NCBI GenBank assembly: GCA_010015675.1
Contig: ML977010.1
Location: 293,502 to 357,501 of the forward strand
Length of the DNA: 64,000 nucleotides
Source: Byssothecium circinans
Lineage: Eukaryota > Ascomycota > Dothideomycetes > Pleosporales > Massarinaceae
Direction of reading: 5' to 3'
The notes below the pieces were generated by a model that had not been told where the DNA came from, made no database searches, and worked only from the letters and a program-made list of their open reading frames with translations. Below are positions 34,209 to 45,882 of this stretch, piece after piece. The position numbers were made by a program, and so were the translations under genes. How positions within the stretch are numbered: position 1 is the first letter of the stretch; the number at the start of each line of letters is the position of its first letter.

Positions 34209-37158
34209 ATGTCTCTTTCATCCTGCGATACCAGTCTTCTGGATTATGCAAGCGCCACAAATCCTAATCTGGGTAACGCCCGGTCGCCGAACGCCGTCGA
34301 TTCTGCAACCAGGATCTTGGCAGATCCGGTGAGTAGCCAGTTTTATAACGACGACGAGCCAATCCAGGACATCTACACCTACTACAAGGCGTTTGTAAGC
34401 TCGGCATCCCCGGCTGCTGGACGCACAACAACATTCCCATCCCACGATGGTTCCACAACGAATAAGGTTGACCAAGACATCTCGATTGTTCAAGGGCTTG
34501 AAGAGCAGCATGTCAGGCCACGAAGCACCCCTTACAGCCTTGCCGTCCGATTCGCCAATCGCCCTAATGGGGCCCCCCTGGCTACGATCGTTGAACATGG
34601 TTCAGTCTCGACGCTTAATTCTCACGGTTCACTTCTTAGCATTGGCCGGTTTCCTTCGATCCGAGCCGTGGAGAACGTATCGCCTAGGCGTACGAGGCAA
34701 GGAGCTAGGCGAAGTTTGGACGAAAAAGCTCTGGATGGAATACAGGAAGAGACACTCCAAGAGCACAACATCAGTTCGAGGGTCGAAGTCACTGATCTGG
34801 GGAGGCGTCGAGGCCAGTCGGACCCGTTGCACAAAGCCGGCAGTCCAGCTCAGCTTCTAGATCGAGAGCCTCACCAGCTTGACGCACCCCAACTCCCTGA
34901 TATCGCACATGAATTTGAGCATAATGGTCTGAGGGGCTTCCTGCGAGGCTTTCTACAGAACGTGCGAAGCGGTTCTCGTTCCCGGTCTCACAACTCATCC
35001 TCCTCGAGTGCCGCTGACGCTCCCACGGGGGATCGACGGCCAGATCCAGGCCACTTCAGCCCACTCACGTTAAATCCACGCGAGGACGTTTCAATTTGTC
35101 CCGATTCTTCAATTGTAACACGTGCATCAGCCAGCGGTGAACACTCTGGCTTGAATGCAATTTCGCGATCCTCTATTTTTGACACTAACGCAACAAATCG
35201 TAAGAGCGTGAGCACTGGCGCGTCCTCAGCTGGTGTCTATCCGCCCAAGTTACATCTCCCACTTCCCTCTACGAACCAAAAAGGTGATGCACTGGATCAA
35301 TTCTGGACGACTCAGCAGGTAAGTGCTCTATTTTTATGCCTGCCAAAACCGATATATCGCCTCGAACGCTCAGCGGCACCACTTTCGACTACGCCTACCT
35401 TGATTTATTGGATCTTTCAACGATATACTGACTCCGGGATCATAGTACCAGCTAGTATCCCATATACTTCCACCACAAAACCTATCAAACTATCACTCCG
35501 GGAAAGGCGTTGCGTCAACCGTGCGCTCTGTACTCCCGGCACCCCGCGATCCTGCGCCGGACCACGTTCTCGCTGACGCCACAACGCTCCTCCCGCAACA
35601 CAACAGAGAAGAGATATCAGCACAGCATACAGGCCATGGCGTTCCATTTTATCGCCTGGATGCGCCTTCATCGCGCGACATTAACCGTGCCCGAGACGCC
35701 AACCAAAATGCAAGCTTCTGTAGCACGATGTCCACATCGTATTCTGGCACCGTCTTGGGCGTTGACCTCGACCTTCAGCACGACTCTGCGTCGCGCATGG
35801 ACCGTCGCTCCTTGACGCCTGTTTGGTTCACCCCGATTGAGAATACGCCGACGGAGAAGAGTATCGATACTCGGAGAGTGCCGAGAAGGAGCGGGAGCGG
35901 GAGTGGGAGCTGTCCTCGCGCACATGAACAAACTGAGTCGAAGCAACTACCACCCGGTTCCATGACTTCATCTGCATTGTCAGCAATCCTACCCATCGCG
36001 GCCGCAGAAGGAATCGTCCGACCCAACTTCAAAACGCCACAGCTTTCCTTCTTCACCCCCTCAGGCAACTTGATACAAACAGAGGAAAACACATCTCTGC
36101 TACCCACTAAACCGTCATCGTCCTCACAGTGCCCTTACACAGGCGCCCCAACGACATCAACATCATTCTATGGCGGTGACGGTAACGAGAAACCAAGTCC
36201 CGCCTACAATGCACTCTCTGCAGCCATCGGCCTCCCCCCTGCGAGACCGGCTCTTGTACCTGTACCTATGACCACGCCACCCCAATCCAGCGCTCCGCTA
36301 CCGTACCATCTGCGACATCATCATAACTACCAACATCCTGAAGCTTCGCAGATCACGTCTTCGGATGCGGAGGAGAACGAACAGCCGCATCTGCATCCGC
36401 AGAGTATCATTCGTCCCGGCTCTGCGATTAAAGGATGCGGCGGCGTGGTTAGACGCGATAGCTTGACTCCTCGGAGCGGGACACCATTCATCGCTTCGAC
36501 CAACCAAGGTTTTAATGGTTCTAGGGCCACGTTACGGTCTTTGTCTTGCATCTCAATTGGTGGTGGTGGGGCGAGAAAAGAGCATGATAAGAGCAAGGAC
36601 AGGAGCGGGAGCGGGAGCGGGAGGGGGAGCAGGAGCAGGAGAAAGGGGAGTTCATGCAACGATATCGTATCTTCTTCTTCGCCCCTATTGTCGGCGCCCG
36701 CGCAGTCTCGGAAGGGAAATACGCTGAAGAAGCGCCGAAGGGACGGCGTGCTTCTACCTCTACCTCTACCTCCTCCTAAACCCCAGTCCCAACCCCAACC
36801 TCAATCACGATCACAATCACGATTCCAGCCTCACCGGCGGAACGTATCTAGCATAGGCGCCGTCACCAGCCACGCAATGCGCGTCTTCTTCTGCCAGCCC
36901 TACGACGGCGCTGGCAATGTATCCTCCGCAGATATTGCTTGCGGACGCATTCACGTCGGTGATCATGATCATGATCAGTGCCACGACGACGACAACGCGT
37001 ACGAGAGGCGACGCAAAGTCAGGGAGTCGCTTACGCCGAATGTGCGCGTCGTCGATGCGGATACGGATGCGGAAGCGGAAGATGCGGTGGATGGAGGGAG
37101 TGGGAAGGTGAAGGAGAGGAGTGGTAGTGGGGCGAGTTTAGGGGTTGTGGGTACGTGA
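34209..37158 (+). CDS. Serine-rich disordered protein (940 aa), function unknown
   Basis: Two exons, 34209-35318 (370 codons) and 35446-37158 (571 codons), are joined in phase 0 by GTAAGT and ATCATAG. No domain is recognised. The protein is rich in Ser, Arg, Pro and Thr throughout, with RSGSRSRSHNSSSSS, RSGSGSGRGSRSRRKGS and SQPQPQSRSQSRFQ tracts. The Gly-Ser-Arg tract is coded by a purine-only GGGAGC minisatellite at about 36600-36645. A GTACGT directly before the stop could be a donor for an additional 3' exon. Basic KKRRRDG could be a nuclear signal. An in-frame alternative start lies further upstream only if non-ATG. It could be a regulatory or scaffold protein; this is not established. 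Confidence 0.7.
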
Positions 37159-38685
37159 TTTTGATTCACCGATGGTGTTTGGGGGGACGGGGGATGGGGT
37201 GTTTGGGCGGTATGGGCTTGTTGGATACTCGATCATAAGCACCTGGTGTCTGGGAAGGCTAGAATTGAGGCTTACCCGTGGAGATCGAACTGGGTCAGTA
37301 TCCTTGTTGTCGAACGCTCGGAGGCTTGGAGGAGGTATCTATACTGTGATAACAATACATGGGTAGAAGTATTGGTTGCGAGTACGAGTACGAGAAATTA
37401 TATATATAGAGAGAGTATTGAGGCTCTTGTTTTTAGGAATGGCAATGATGGTGATGTTGGAGTGATGCGTAGAGCGTCTGCTACTCACTATGTCTCGTCT
37501 TGAGTGGTCCATCCAATTGCTTTTCTTATTCGATTCGATGAAACCAAATCATTAGCTATATCTCATCGATGTCCTGTTCGTTGACATCTCTATCAGTCAC
37601 TCAAGTCAAAGTCTAAGCTACCGATTCCCTTCAACGTTCTCACTTTTTCCAACCGCAGCCCAAGTGCCCTTCAGCTGCCACACACACACGCACACACACG
37701 CACACACACGCGCGCGACTCGATCAATCCGAGCTAAGACTAGACAAAAGCGCGCCCCGTCGAATTGAAAATATAGGGTACGATTCGATCGACCCCAAAGA
37801 GAAGGAAGGTTCCTGCGACGAACCTACGTCCTGGGCACCACGCACCACATGCTGGAAAGGACGCAGATCTCGCTTTCGCTTCTGTACGTATTCCCCCTCG
37901 ACGCTCACATCTAAGATCTTGGCGAGGAGGGACGGGTGACCAGCGCTTGGTGGGTGGGATAAGGGACGAGCGCAGCGGTGCGGATACGGAATGGATGTGC
38001 TTGAGTTCCGCAGCAACGGGAGTGACGAGTTTGCTAATGTAACCCAAGGACTTTGCTTTTTTTTTTGAGGCCGCGCTCGCTGCTCGAAGCGAGATTTATA
38101 ATACGTAGGTAGACGCATCCGACCATAGCGTCACAATCCTTCATGACACGCTGTGAAAGCGTCCCTGTGGGCGGTCGTGGTAGGTCATATAGTATGTATA
38201 GGCAGACCCACTCACACCTGTACAGCACTAGTTCGTGCTGGCTACAGGGGAAAGAGACGAGACCAGGATTCGACGGATACTTGAGGCTGTCCAGTGTTGA
38301 CAGCGGTTCCGAAGCGGTACAGCATCCGCAATGCAAACCCGAAAGGGAAGTCCTTGCCCGTTTCCCCGCTGCCGTGTTCACGATGATGCGATGCAAGTGG
38401 ATCGAAGATTGCAGCGGAGTCTACGTGGTGTCTGCAGTAGCGCAAACCCTCAGTCCCCCGTATATGCATGTAGACATATGCAGACTGATCAACGTGAGCG
38501 ACAGCGGATGGAGATGCCGGTACCGGGGCAGTGGATGAGATTTCCTTTTTTCTTAGGACGGAAATGAGGGAGCTGGCGACGATCCCTTGTGAGACGCCAT
38601 ACCAGTTTGTCGGGAAAAAAACAAATCCGTCATTGTCGTATCGTGGATGACCGGTGATCCAATACCTTTCCAAACGATGGTCAGC
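37159..38685. other. Intergenic
   Basis: No gene is supported. A CA/CG microsatellite lies at 37680-37717. Confidence 0.45.
37680..37717. repeat. (CA)n/(CG)n compound microsatellite
   Basis: Three CACACACACG-type decamers ending in a CGCGCG run; a potential Z-DNA-forming alternating purine-pyrimidine tract. Confidence 0.85.
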
Positions 38686-40449
38686 TCACGCCTCATTCTT
38701 CCCAGCACCCCATACATCCTTCCAAAACTGCCTGAACCCATATCGTCTCTCCACCCTCTCATCCCTCACCCGCACTTTCTCCCCGACCAATCTGTCCATA
38801 ACACCACTGCCTGCGGCACTTTGTCCCCACCCTTCGACCTTCCTGATTGGCTTTGTAGCCCTGTCTTTGATGGCCTCGGCGAGCTGCGGCGCCACATCCG
38901 CATAGCACGCATTCAATTCGCGCGTGAGAGAGAAGTAGGGCTTCTTGGCTAGATCGGGGGCTTGTAGATTGTACGAACGCGTCTTGGAATTCAAGTCGGC
39001 GATGGCGAGGCTGTGGTAGGCGGACTCGATGCGCTCCCAGTCGGGATCGCGGAAAGGGTATGCGGTAGGCGGTGTGCTGGCATGGGGCGCGGGTGTAGGA
39101 AGAGGAATTTGTATATTTTGGGAAGACGTGCCGTCCGCCTCCGGCTTGTCTGAGGTCAGATTTGTGTTTCGGTCTAATAATGTTGCCTCGGCTGCTATCT
39201 CTTCCGTGACAGGTTCATCCGATGATGCCGACGACGTTGACTGTGGGGGGACTTTGAGTTCACCTGATAGTGAGATCTGCGATAGATGTCCATCAGCATC
39301 CAGAGCGTTCAGTGTCTCCTGTTTCTTTTTCTGCGGATTGACGATTAGCTCGGCTTTGGCATATGCCTCTGCCTTTCGCATTTGCTCCTGCAACGTCCCC
39401 CCTTTGCTTGCAATCATTCGTGCGGCGTGTCTTTTCCATTCCACTCTCAACCGACTCCTAAATTTATTCGCGGTCGCTACAAGCTCCTGCTGCTTTTCAA
39501 TCCACGGCGGGACAATCTCTTGTTTCTGGATAATCTTATTCATGAAGTACTCTGTCGTGTCAAGGAACGGGTTCGAGGCATTGTAGTCCCGCTCGACATT
39601 TTTGCCACGGTTGGGCAGGTTCTTGAACTGGCCACGGGCTATCGCGTCTTCGATGCGCTCGTTCGCGAGGGAGGCGAGGCCTTGTATCGTACCGGGCACG
39701 ATTGAGCGCGCGTGTGGTGAGAAGCGGTCCTTCAGCTCTTGAAAGCGCTTTTGACGCTCTCGTTCATCGATTTCAGAGTCTTTCAGACTGGAGTACAGCC
39801 CGCTTCTATCTCGGGCGTTGGCTAATCGTGTGCCGGCAGCTGCCTTGTTCTTCCGTCCGCTGTCGATTGACCTGGGCATTTGTGCAGAAGGACCCGGCGT
39901 CCTCCCTCCTTTGAACTTTAACGGTTTATGTGCATCGTTCAGCATCCGAAGACTTGCATCATGTATCGACTCAGTTCCTGACCATGGATCTGCGGTGGCG
40001 ATGTCGCGAGTATGGCGGCTTGCGCTCGAGGGGAGCTCTGTCTCCACGAATGCGGAACGGTTTTCGGAGCGAAAGGCCGCGGAGGCCATCCTCTCTTCGA
40101 GCTGACGTTTTAGATCTTCGCTGAAGCCAGCTTCGGAGACGGTTTTCTGTGCGCTGCGACCGCCGGTCTCGAGAGCCTCTTCGCTCATATCGCGGAGGCG
40201 ACGGGTCATGGCTCCTTCATCTTCGTCGCTACGGCTTTCTCGAGATTGCTTCAACTTAAGCTCTTTTCCATCTTCGTTCCCGTTCTCTTCCTCCTCCAAT
40301 TTGCGTTGGGTGGCGGACTCTGCATATCGTCGTACAGATACGGGCGCGAAGCGGCGAACTCGACCCGACCTCGGTGAAGCTGTTTTCAGGCGTTTAGCTC
40401 GCAAGCAGCGAGTGCAAGTATAAGACGACAAAGCAGCAGACGCGGGCAT
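38686..40449 (-). CDS. DNAJC28-like (DUF1992) protein, probably mitochondrial (587 aa)
   Basis: Single exon, 588 codons. Residues about 260-330 (LANERIEDAIARGQFKNLPNRGK...NPFLDTTEYFMNKIIQKQ...PPWIEKQQEL) are the DUF1992 / DnaJ homologue subfamily C member 28 conserved domain. There is no J domain, as is normal for many fungal members. The N-terminus (MPASAALSSYTCTRCLRAKR..., many Arg, no acid in the first 50) looks like a mitochondrial presequence. Acidic and serine-rich segments (50-200) precede the domain. A C-terminal region with NSKTRSYNLQAPDLAKKPYF...RELNACYADVAP is conserved-looking. The family's biochemical role is poorly defined. Confidence 0.9.
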   Translation of the reverse strand: MPASAALSSYTCTRCLRAKRLKTASPRSGRVRRFAPVSVRRYAESATQRKLEEEENGNEDGKELKLKQSRESRSDEDEGAMTRRLRDMSEEALETGGRSAQKTVSEAGFSEDLKRQLEERMASAAFRSENRSAFVETELPSSASRHTRDIATADPWSGTESIHDASLRMLNDAHKPLKFKGGRTPGPSAQMPRSIDSGRKNKAAAGTRLANARDRSGLYSSLKDSEIDERERQKRFQELKDRFSPHARSIVPGTIQGLASLANERIEDAIARGQFKNLPNRGKNVERDYNASNPFLDTTEYFMNKIIQKQEIVPPWIEKQQELVATANKFRSRLRVEWKRHAARMIASKGGTLQEQMRKAEAYAKAELIVNPQKKKQETLNALDADGHLSQISLSGELKVPPQSTSSASSDEPVTEEIAAEATLLDRNTNLTSDKPEADGTSSQNIQIPLPTPAPHASTPPTAYPFRDPDWERIESAYHSLAIADLNSKTRSYNLQAPDLAKKPYFSLTRELNACYADVAPQLAEAIKDRATKPIRKVEGWGQSAAGSGVMDRLVGEKVRVRDERVERRYGFRQFWKDVWGAGKNEA

Positions 40450-41646
40450 GTAGGAAGAGACGATATGCGAGCAATTGAGAGGATATCAGACGGATATGCC
40501 ACTGAGGTGTTGCGAAGAAGAAAATCTAATGGACGTCATCACTCGCCGAAAGGTAAGGCGCGCCAAGAGCGGAACGAATTCCGAGGCGGGACTCTTATCG
40601 ATAGCACACCTCAACTTCGCCTTGCACACATCCTAGGAAATGGAATATCCCGAGACACACGCCTTGCACCACCAGCGGAGATACAGTACGCGCTTCATTC
40701 GAATTGTAAAACCAAAGTCAAAAGCGTGGAAGTCTATGAAACAGCTCAGCTGTAGCTCTACCGCCTCCTGTCTTACCCGTTCCGACACCTCCCTTCCACT
40801 GACATGCAGCCCACATCAGCTCCTCGCTTCTTTTTACCATTCTAGGGACTTGAAGATTCATGCAGATATGGCCCAGAAAGGCGCCCAATAAGTGAAACAC
40901 GAAGGACTTGTGCATGTTTAAGGTGGTTTGGGCCTTGTGGTATTTGGCCTCATGTCGCCCGGAATGCATGGTGGTACCTGAAGACCGAATTGAATTGAAG
41001 TGAAGTGGTCCCGAACAATCGGACTGTGGGACGATGCCTTTCAGGACGGCATGGGTGGAGACGGCGACGAGAGAGGGTGGCACGGGGAGATTGACATCGT
41101 ATATATATAGTTGATGTGAGACATTGTGTCCAGGGTGCAATTCTCCGCGGTGAATTCGGAAGATACCGAACGAGAACCACCGGTATCGGTACAGTTGATG
41201 AGACAGGGTCTACAGAATTCCCATTCTTTTTTTGACAAAATCATATTGATGACTTGCACCGGTTTACAGTATCTATAGATCTTGCGAATGGGTGGACTAT
41301 ATCATCCAATAGGAACGCATTACTTCTCCTAGCGCGCCTTACCCTCCCTCAGATCATCAGACGGTATCACCCATCCATCCCATACTATTATTGCAACATC
41401 TGCTTCTGTATCCCAAGCCCAGCACCCGTATAGCTCATCGGAAGATTTGCACTTGCACGAATGCTCGCACTACATAGGTCCACGTGTTAGATCATGGTGA
41501 TCACGAGGGTTACCAATACGAGATACGAGCGATCAGCCATCGACTCATCGAGGCTGTGACATTTAATATGAATACGGGGCAGCAGCCCGCACTGTTTTCC
41601 TTCGGAAAGTCCCCAGCGTCCAGCTCGCGAATACCGTCAGGAATGA
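40450..41646. other. Intergenic
   Basis: Divergent promoter region between the DNAJC28-like gene and the 41647 gene. No coding sequence is supported. Confidence 0.45.
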
Positions 41647-42838
41647 GATGGCCAATAATGCGATTCACAACGTGAACGGCGGAGTAAGTTATCCCATGGC
41701 TGTGCACCCATAGTATTAATGACAACCTCAGAACCCAAATTCAAACAATTCCCAACTTCAAATCACACGTCTCCCACTCGCGCCCCCCTTCCCGCCCGAG
41801 CCAAACACCCCACGTACAACCTACCACATCTACCCTCACAAAGATTGCCACAAGCGCATAACGCGCGCCCTTAGCCTCCAGAAAGAAAGCCGCTTCAGCA
41901 CCGCGAAGCGTGAAGTCAAGAAGTCGCAACAAGCCGCTAGAGAGAAAGGCATACTCGTCGACGAAGAGGATGGCGATCGCGACGCTTTCTACCTCCATAC
42001 CCCGTATCTAGCGTTCCACAGCCCGCCGCAGGTTTTGTATGCGGGGAAGAATAAGCAAGAGGGAATCCCAAAGGTATTGATACATGGTAGTGGGCCGTGG
42101 ACGACGTATAAACTGCAGTATGGGGACGCGCTTGGTGAAGAGGGTGTGGTGGATCGGAGAGGTGTGGTGGGATGGAAGCATAATGGTGGTTCGAAGCAAG
42201 ATCTCAAAGTAGGCGACACGAAGTTGAAAGGGTACAAAGTCCGCTCATTCAGGTTTTGGGGCGAGAATGGGAAAGCGTGGGTGCGAAAAGTGAACGCCGA
42301 TCGGAAAGCTGGTATCGGGCCTGATCCGGACCACCACCATGAATTAGAAGAAGGCGCAGAGAGGAAGGACCCTGCGAAAGCGGACGGTGCCGTGTATCTG
42401 AAATGGGAGAGTCCTTTTTCGTGGCATACGAGACAATACCACTTCCGCTACGCTGATGTCGACTTCTACTGGAAAGGCACGGGAGCCGTGAAAAAGAACA
42501 AGTGGTGTGGGTTCTGGGCGGGGTACAGCCACCTCAAGCTTATCGCCAAGCAACATGACAAGGAACACTGTCTGGCGATATATGGGTCGTCGGTTTTGGG
42601 GCAGAAGTCTGGCAAGCTTGAGTTGTTTGATGAGGCTATCCTGGGGTTGTATAAGGAGCTTGGTGTAGTTGATCCAGAGGTATTGCTGGAAAGGAGTCAA
42701 GGAGAGACGATGCAGATGGTGAAAGAGTCTGTGCTGTATTATATCATTGTAGCTACGGCTCTGTGTATGATCAATGCGGAGAGGGAGAAGAGGAAGGTCT
42801 TGTGTGAGCTTTTGGACGCTGCTGGCGAAGGTGGGTGA
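41647..42838 (+). CDS. Conserved fungal protein of unknown function (380 aa)
   Basis: The main reading frame has no ATG upstream of its conserved part. A 36-nt first exon (41647-41682, MANNAIHNVNGG) ending at GTAAGT, and an acceptor CCTCAG at 41731, restore it. Exon 2 is 41732-42838; 1143 nt is 381 codons with phase 0 throughout. Conserved-looking blocks are TPRTTYHIYPHKDCHKRITR, PQVLYAGKNKQEGIPKVLIH, KWESPFSWHTRQYHFRYADV and DFYWKGTGAVKKNKWCGFWA. The C-terminus is a predicted helix. The pattern (short query-like beta strands, then a helical tail) resembles an uncharacterised Pezizomycotina family I know only from unannotated proteins. A competing ATG at 41720 opens another frame and does not reach the conserved part. 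Confidence 0.75.
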
Positions 42839-43079
42839 CGATGGTGGAGGGTGAGTTTTTGGCCGATGTCTTCGATATCGGCGATAGGCATGTAACTTTC
42901 CGAATTCTTCTTCAATGCGCATAAAAATATAGTTACTTGAAAAGGGAAAGCTGTTCCTGGACGATGACGTCTCACACGTGTCAGTGGAGAACGGGCCGTG
43001 CGCGACAAGCTTCACGTTTCTGTGACAGCTTGAGCTGTTGAACCACCAACATTTGAATACGCCAACATCCATCCCAACC

Positions 43080-44067
43080 ATGTCCCTCCCAATAATACCA
43101 CGCGTAGCTCTACGCATAAGCTCCCCGAATGGCATTCCAAGCAGGACCAGGGCAATTGCATCCCCGTGTCGACATTTGTACGCTCCCATCTCATCCAACA
43201 CAACACTAAACAACACCCATTGACAATCCCCAGAATCGCACGCACACCGCACCACCACGCCCGCGACTTCACTACCTCCCCTTCTCTCTACAAAAAAGCA
43301 GGAAAAGCCAACAAAGCCCACGCACGCACCGACTCCTCACCACCCGTCAACCCAGCACGCGCTGGCCTGCCCACAGCCACAGACTATGCGTTCGACCTCT
43401 CAAACCTCGAGTCCCAGATCCTAAAAGCGATTGAGAAACTCACACATGACCTCTCCCAACTACGCAGCGGCGGGAGGTTGAACCCGGAAGTGGTAGAGAG
43501 CCTGAAGGTGCAGCTAGGTATCGCGGGCAAAGAAGGCACGGGTAAGGAGACGGTGCGGTTAGGGGATATCGCGCAGGTCGTTCCCAGGGGACGCGTGATT
43601 AATGTGATTTGTGGGGAGGCTGAGGTACGATTCTACCCTATCTTACTCCATCGCCAGTAGAATGGAATTGAAAGGAGAGGAAGAGAGGAATTGGCGTCAT
43701 GTTAACGGTTTCACAGCACATCAAACCCATTTCCTCCGCCATCGCCTCATCGCCACACTCCCTAACGCCCCTCTCTCCCGAATCTTCGAACCCGCTCACC
43801 ATCCAAGTCCCGTTGCCCCCACCAACCGGTGAATCCCGCCGCGCAGCCATCGACGCCGCGGGCAAAGCCGCCGCGGAAGCAGATAAATGGATACAAAGTG
43901 CACGACAGACGCATAATAAGAGTTTGAGGAAGAAGAGTCTGGATAAGAGCGTGTTGCCGGACGATCTGCAGAAAGCGAGTAAGGCGATGGAGGAGGTAGT
44001 TAAGAAGGGGCATGCGGAGGTTAAGAGGATTGTGGAGGGGGCTAAGAAGGTGTTGGAGAGTCAGTAG
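43080..44067 (+). CDS. RRF1: Mitochondrial ribosome recycling factor (279 aa)
   Basis: Releases mitochondrial ribosomes from mRNA after termination. Exons 43080-43177, 43234-43624 and 43717-44067 total 840 nt, exactly 280 codons. Introns have GTACGC...CCCAG and GTACGA...TCACAG borders. The first joins a mitochondrial presequence (MSLPIIPRVALRISSPNGIP...) to HARDFTTSPSLYKKAGK, a typical matrix-processing region. The RRF core is clear: ESQILKAIEKLTHDLSQLRSGGRLNPEVVE at the start and ESRRAAIDAAGKAAAEADKWIQSARQ...ASKAMEEVVKKGHAEVKRIVEGAKK at the end, i.e. the long helices of domain I. Only the presequence splice is uncertain; another donor (CGC|GTAGCT) is also in phase. Confidence 0.92.
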
Positions 44068-44481
44068 GGAGGCGAGATGCATTTCAGGCAGGGGGGTGGG
44101 GGTTGTACGATAGACATTAGACATGGTGAGGGTGAAAAGGTAGTGGTGTGGTCTGTGGTGTGGTGTTCCTGTATAAGAGAAAGCGAGCAGAGCGTAGATG
44201 CGTACAGCGATGTATAGTGACCAGAACTCCTAAAACGATTGGGTATCTAACAGTTCCAGTCCCAATCCCCATTCCCGCTGAAACGCTCCAATGATAAATG
44301 CAGTTTCCATACCCGAATCCTTTTGTACCCAATATTAGACATCCATCATACATCCACAAGGCAGTCCACCTTCAAACAAGCTTTTATCCGAGCGAGCCAG
44401 CTCCGCTTCAATCAACGAACGAGTGGATCGACGTCGTCGTATCGTACATCTCACTCCCATCCCCCATCCCACCAGATCCCT
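44068..44481. other. Short convergent intergenic region
   Basis: Convergent 3' ends of RRF1 and the next gene. Nothing else is seen. Confidence 0.5.
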
Positions 44482-45882
44482 CTACACCGCCGAGCCATTC
44501 ACATAAGTCGCCAACGAGCTCGAACTCGCATTCCGCTGCGCACACCCATACACCGCCCGTTTCGGTGCGTTCAACATCCCGCTCTCACTGCCCCAACTGT
44601 CCTGACTCGAGTGCCGTTTCTCGTTCGTAACGTCCACAGTCGTGTTTTTCTGGATATGTATCTTCGGCGCCGATGATGGGTCTTCACCATGTCCACTTCC
44701 ACCGTTTGCGCCCTTGAATCCGAAGGGGTTCGTCCATTTCCACGACGCTGGTTTGGTTGTACGTATTGTGGTTGCGGGTGCTGAGGCAGAGGTGCTGGGA
44801 CCGGCTTGGTTCGGTTCGACATCTTCTTCGATCACGCCTGGATCGCAACGGAACGTACTAAGCGAGTCCGCGCGCGTCCTCGCTCCTTGCGCGTTCGGGT
44901 CCGGCGAGCGAGGTCGTGGATGCGGACGAGTAGAATGTTGACCGCGATGATGATGGCCGCCGCCCGCCGAGCTCAGTTTCCGCGCAATAATAGCGTCAAG
45001 AACCGACTTAAAGTCGTCCAAGAAGATAGTATCAGACGCGCACTTAAACACCAAAGCGAAGCGCCAGAACGGATTGATGCCCGCGTTCGCCGTAACACGC
45101 GCCGCATTCACCGCAACATCCGTCAGTAAAAAAGCAATAGAGACAAACATACACCCCAACATAACCCCAAACCGCGAATTGATCTTGCACAGATCCCACA
45201 GCTTAAACGCATACGTCTTCTTAATGGCGTCGACGAGTTTCCACGTCGTGAAGATCCACCACGGGTCCCGCAGCAGCGCTTCCCAGGGGCGCATGCGGAT
45301 GTTGACGTCGGAGCCTAGGTTGTTGAAGTACTCGAAGTTAGACCAGGCTTCGGCGATCCAGAAGGGTTGCACGAGGAGGAGGGAGATGATGAAGAGGCGC
45401 GAGCCCCAGGGCGGCAGGAAGGGGCGGATTTTGAGCCAGGAGATGAGGTTGTGGAGTTGGTAGGATAGGAAGAGGAGGGTTGCGGTGGAGGAGAGGTACC
45501 AGCCGTAGTGGGGGTCGGGAACGAATATAAAGGTGCCGTGCCAGAGGGCGAGGATGAGCTTTCTTTGAGATCAGTATCCCATTCATATCGGAACGCAGTA
45601 TGGGGAATGGGTCTTGAGATGAGGGGTTGGAAAGGTAAAACGCATGTACTGTACCTCAAGTAATATCAACTTGTGCAATAATATCCCCCTCCGGTAATTG
45701 CAGAATACAATCAATATCAATACCACTAGACTCCCAACATTGTATCCCTGGCCCCACGCTTCGAGGAACCCGCCTTCGGTCGTCATGCTAGCGCGTGTCG
45801 GTGGTTCGGTCCGTGTTGAAGGCTCTGGGATCCGTTTCCCCAGGCCGTGCCCCAGTTCGTGGGGAAAGAGTGGAGCCATCAT
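44482..45882 (-). CDS. Multi-pass fungal integral membrane protein (434 aa)
   Basis: Exons 45882-45655 (76 codons) and 45558-44482 (359 codons) are joined in phase 0. The acceptor ends in GAAAG, while a nearby CAAAG with donor GTACAT is an alternative. The N-terminal part has one membrane segment (YNVGSLVVLILIVFCNY). After the junction LILALWHGTFIFVPDPHYGWYLSS, further segments follow (LLFLSYQLHNLISWL, LFIISLLLVQPFWIAEAW, FGVMLGCMFVSIAFLLTDV). Motifs HGTFIF, HNxIxWLK, VQPxWxxExxxNFxYFN, PWWIFTT and FKCxxDTxxLDDF(K) match an uncharacterised fungal membrane family that I recognise by pattern only. The last ~150 residues are cytosolic-type, Ser/Pro/His-rich tail. No function is known to me. Confidence 0.85.

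Noticed and set aside
41720..41880. ATG frame beginning MTTSEPKFKQFPTSN
   Set aside because: It does not connect to the conserved TPRTTYHIYP frame. The 36-nt exon model explains the gene without a frameshift.
42344..43321. 325-codon minus-strand open frame
   Set aside because: It is antisense to the conserved 41647-42838 gene and the RRF1 start, both of which have far better coding evidence.
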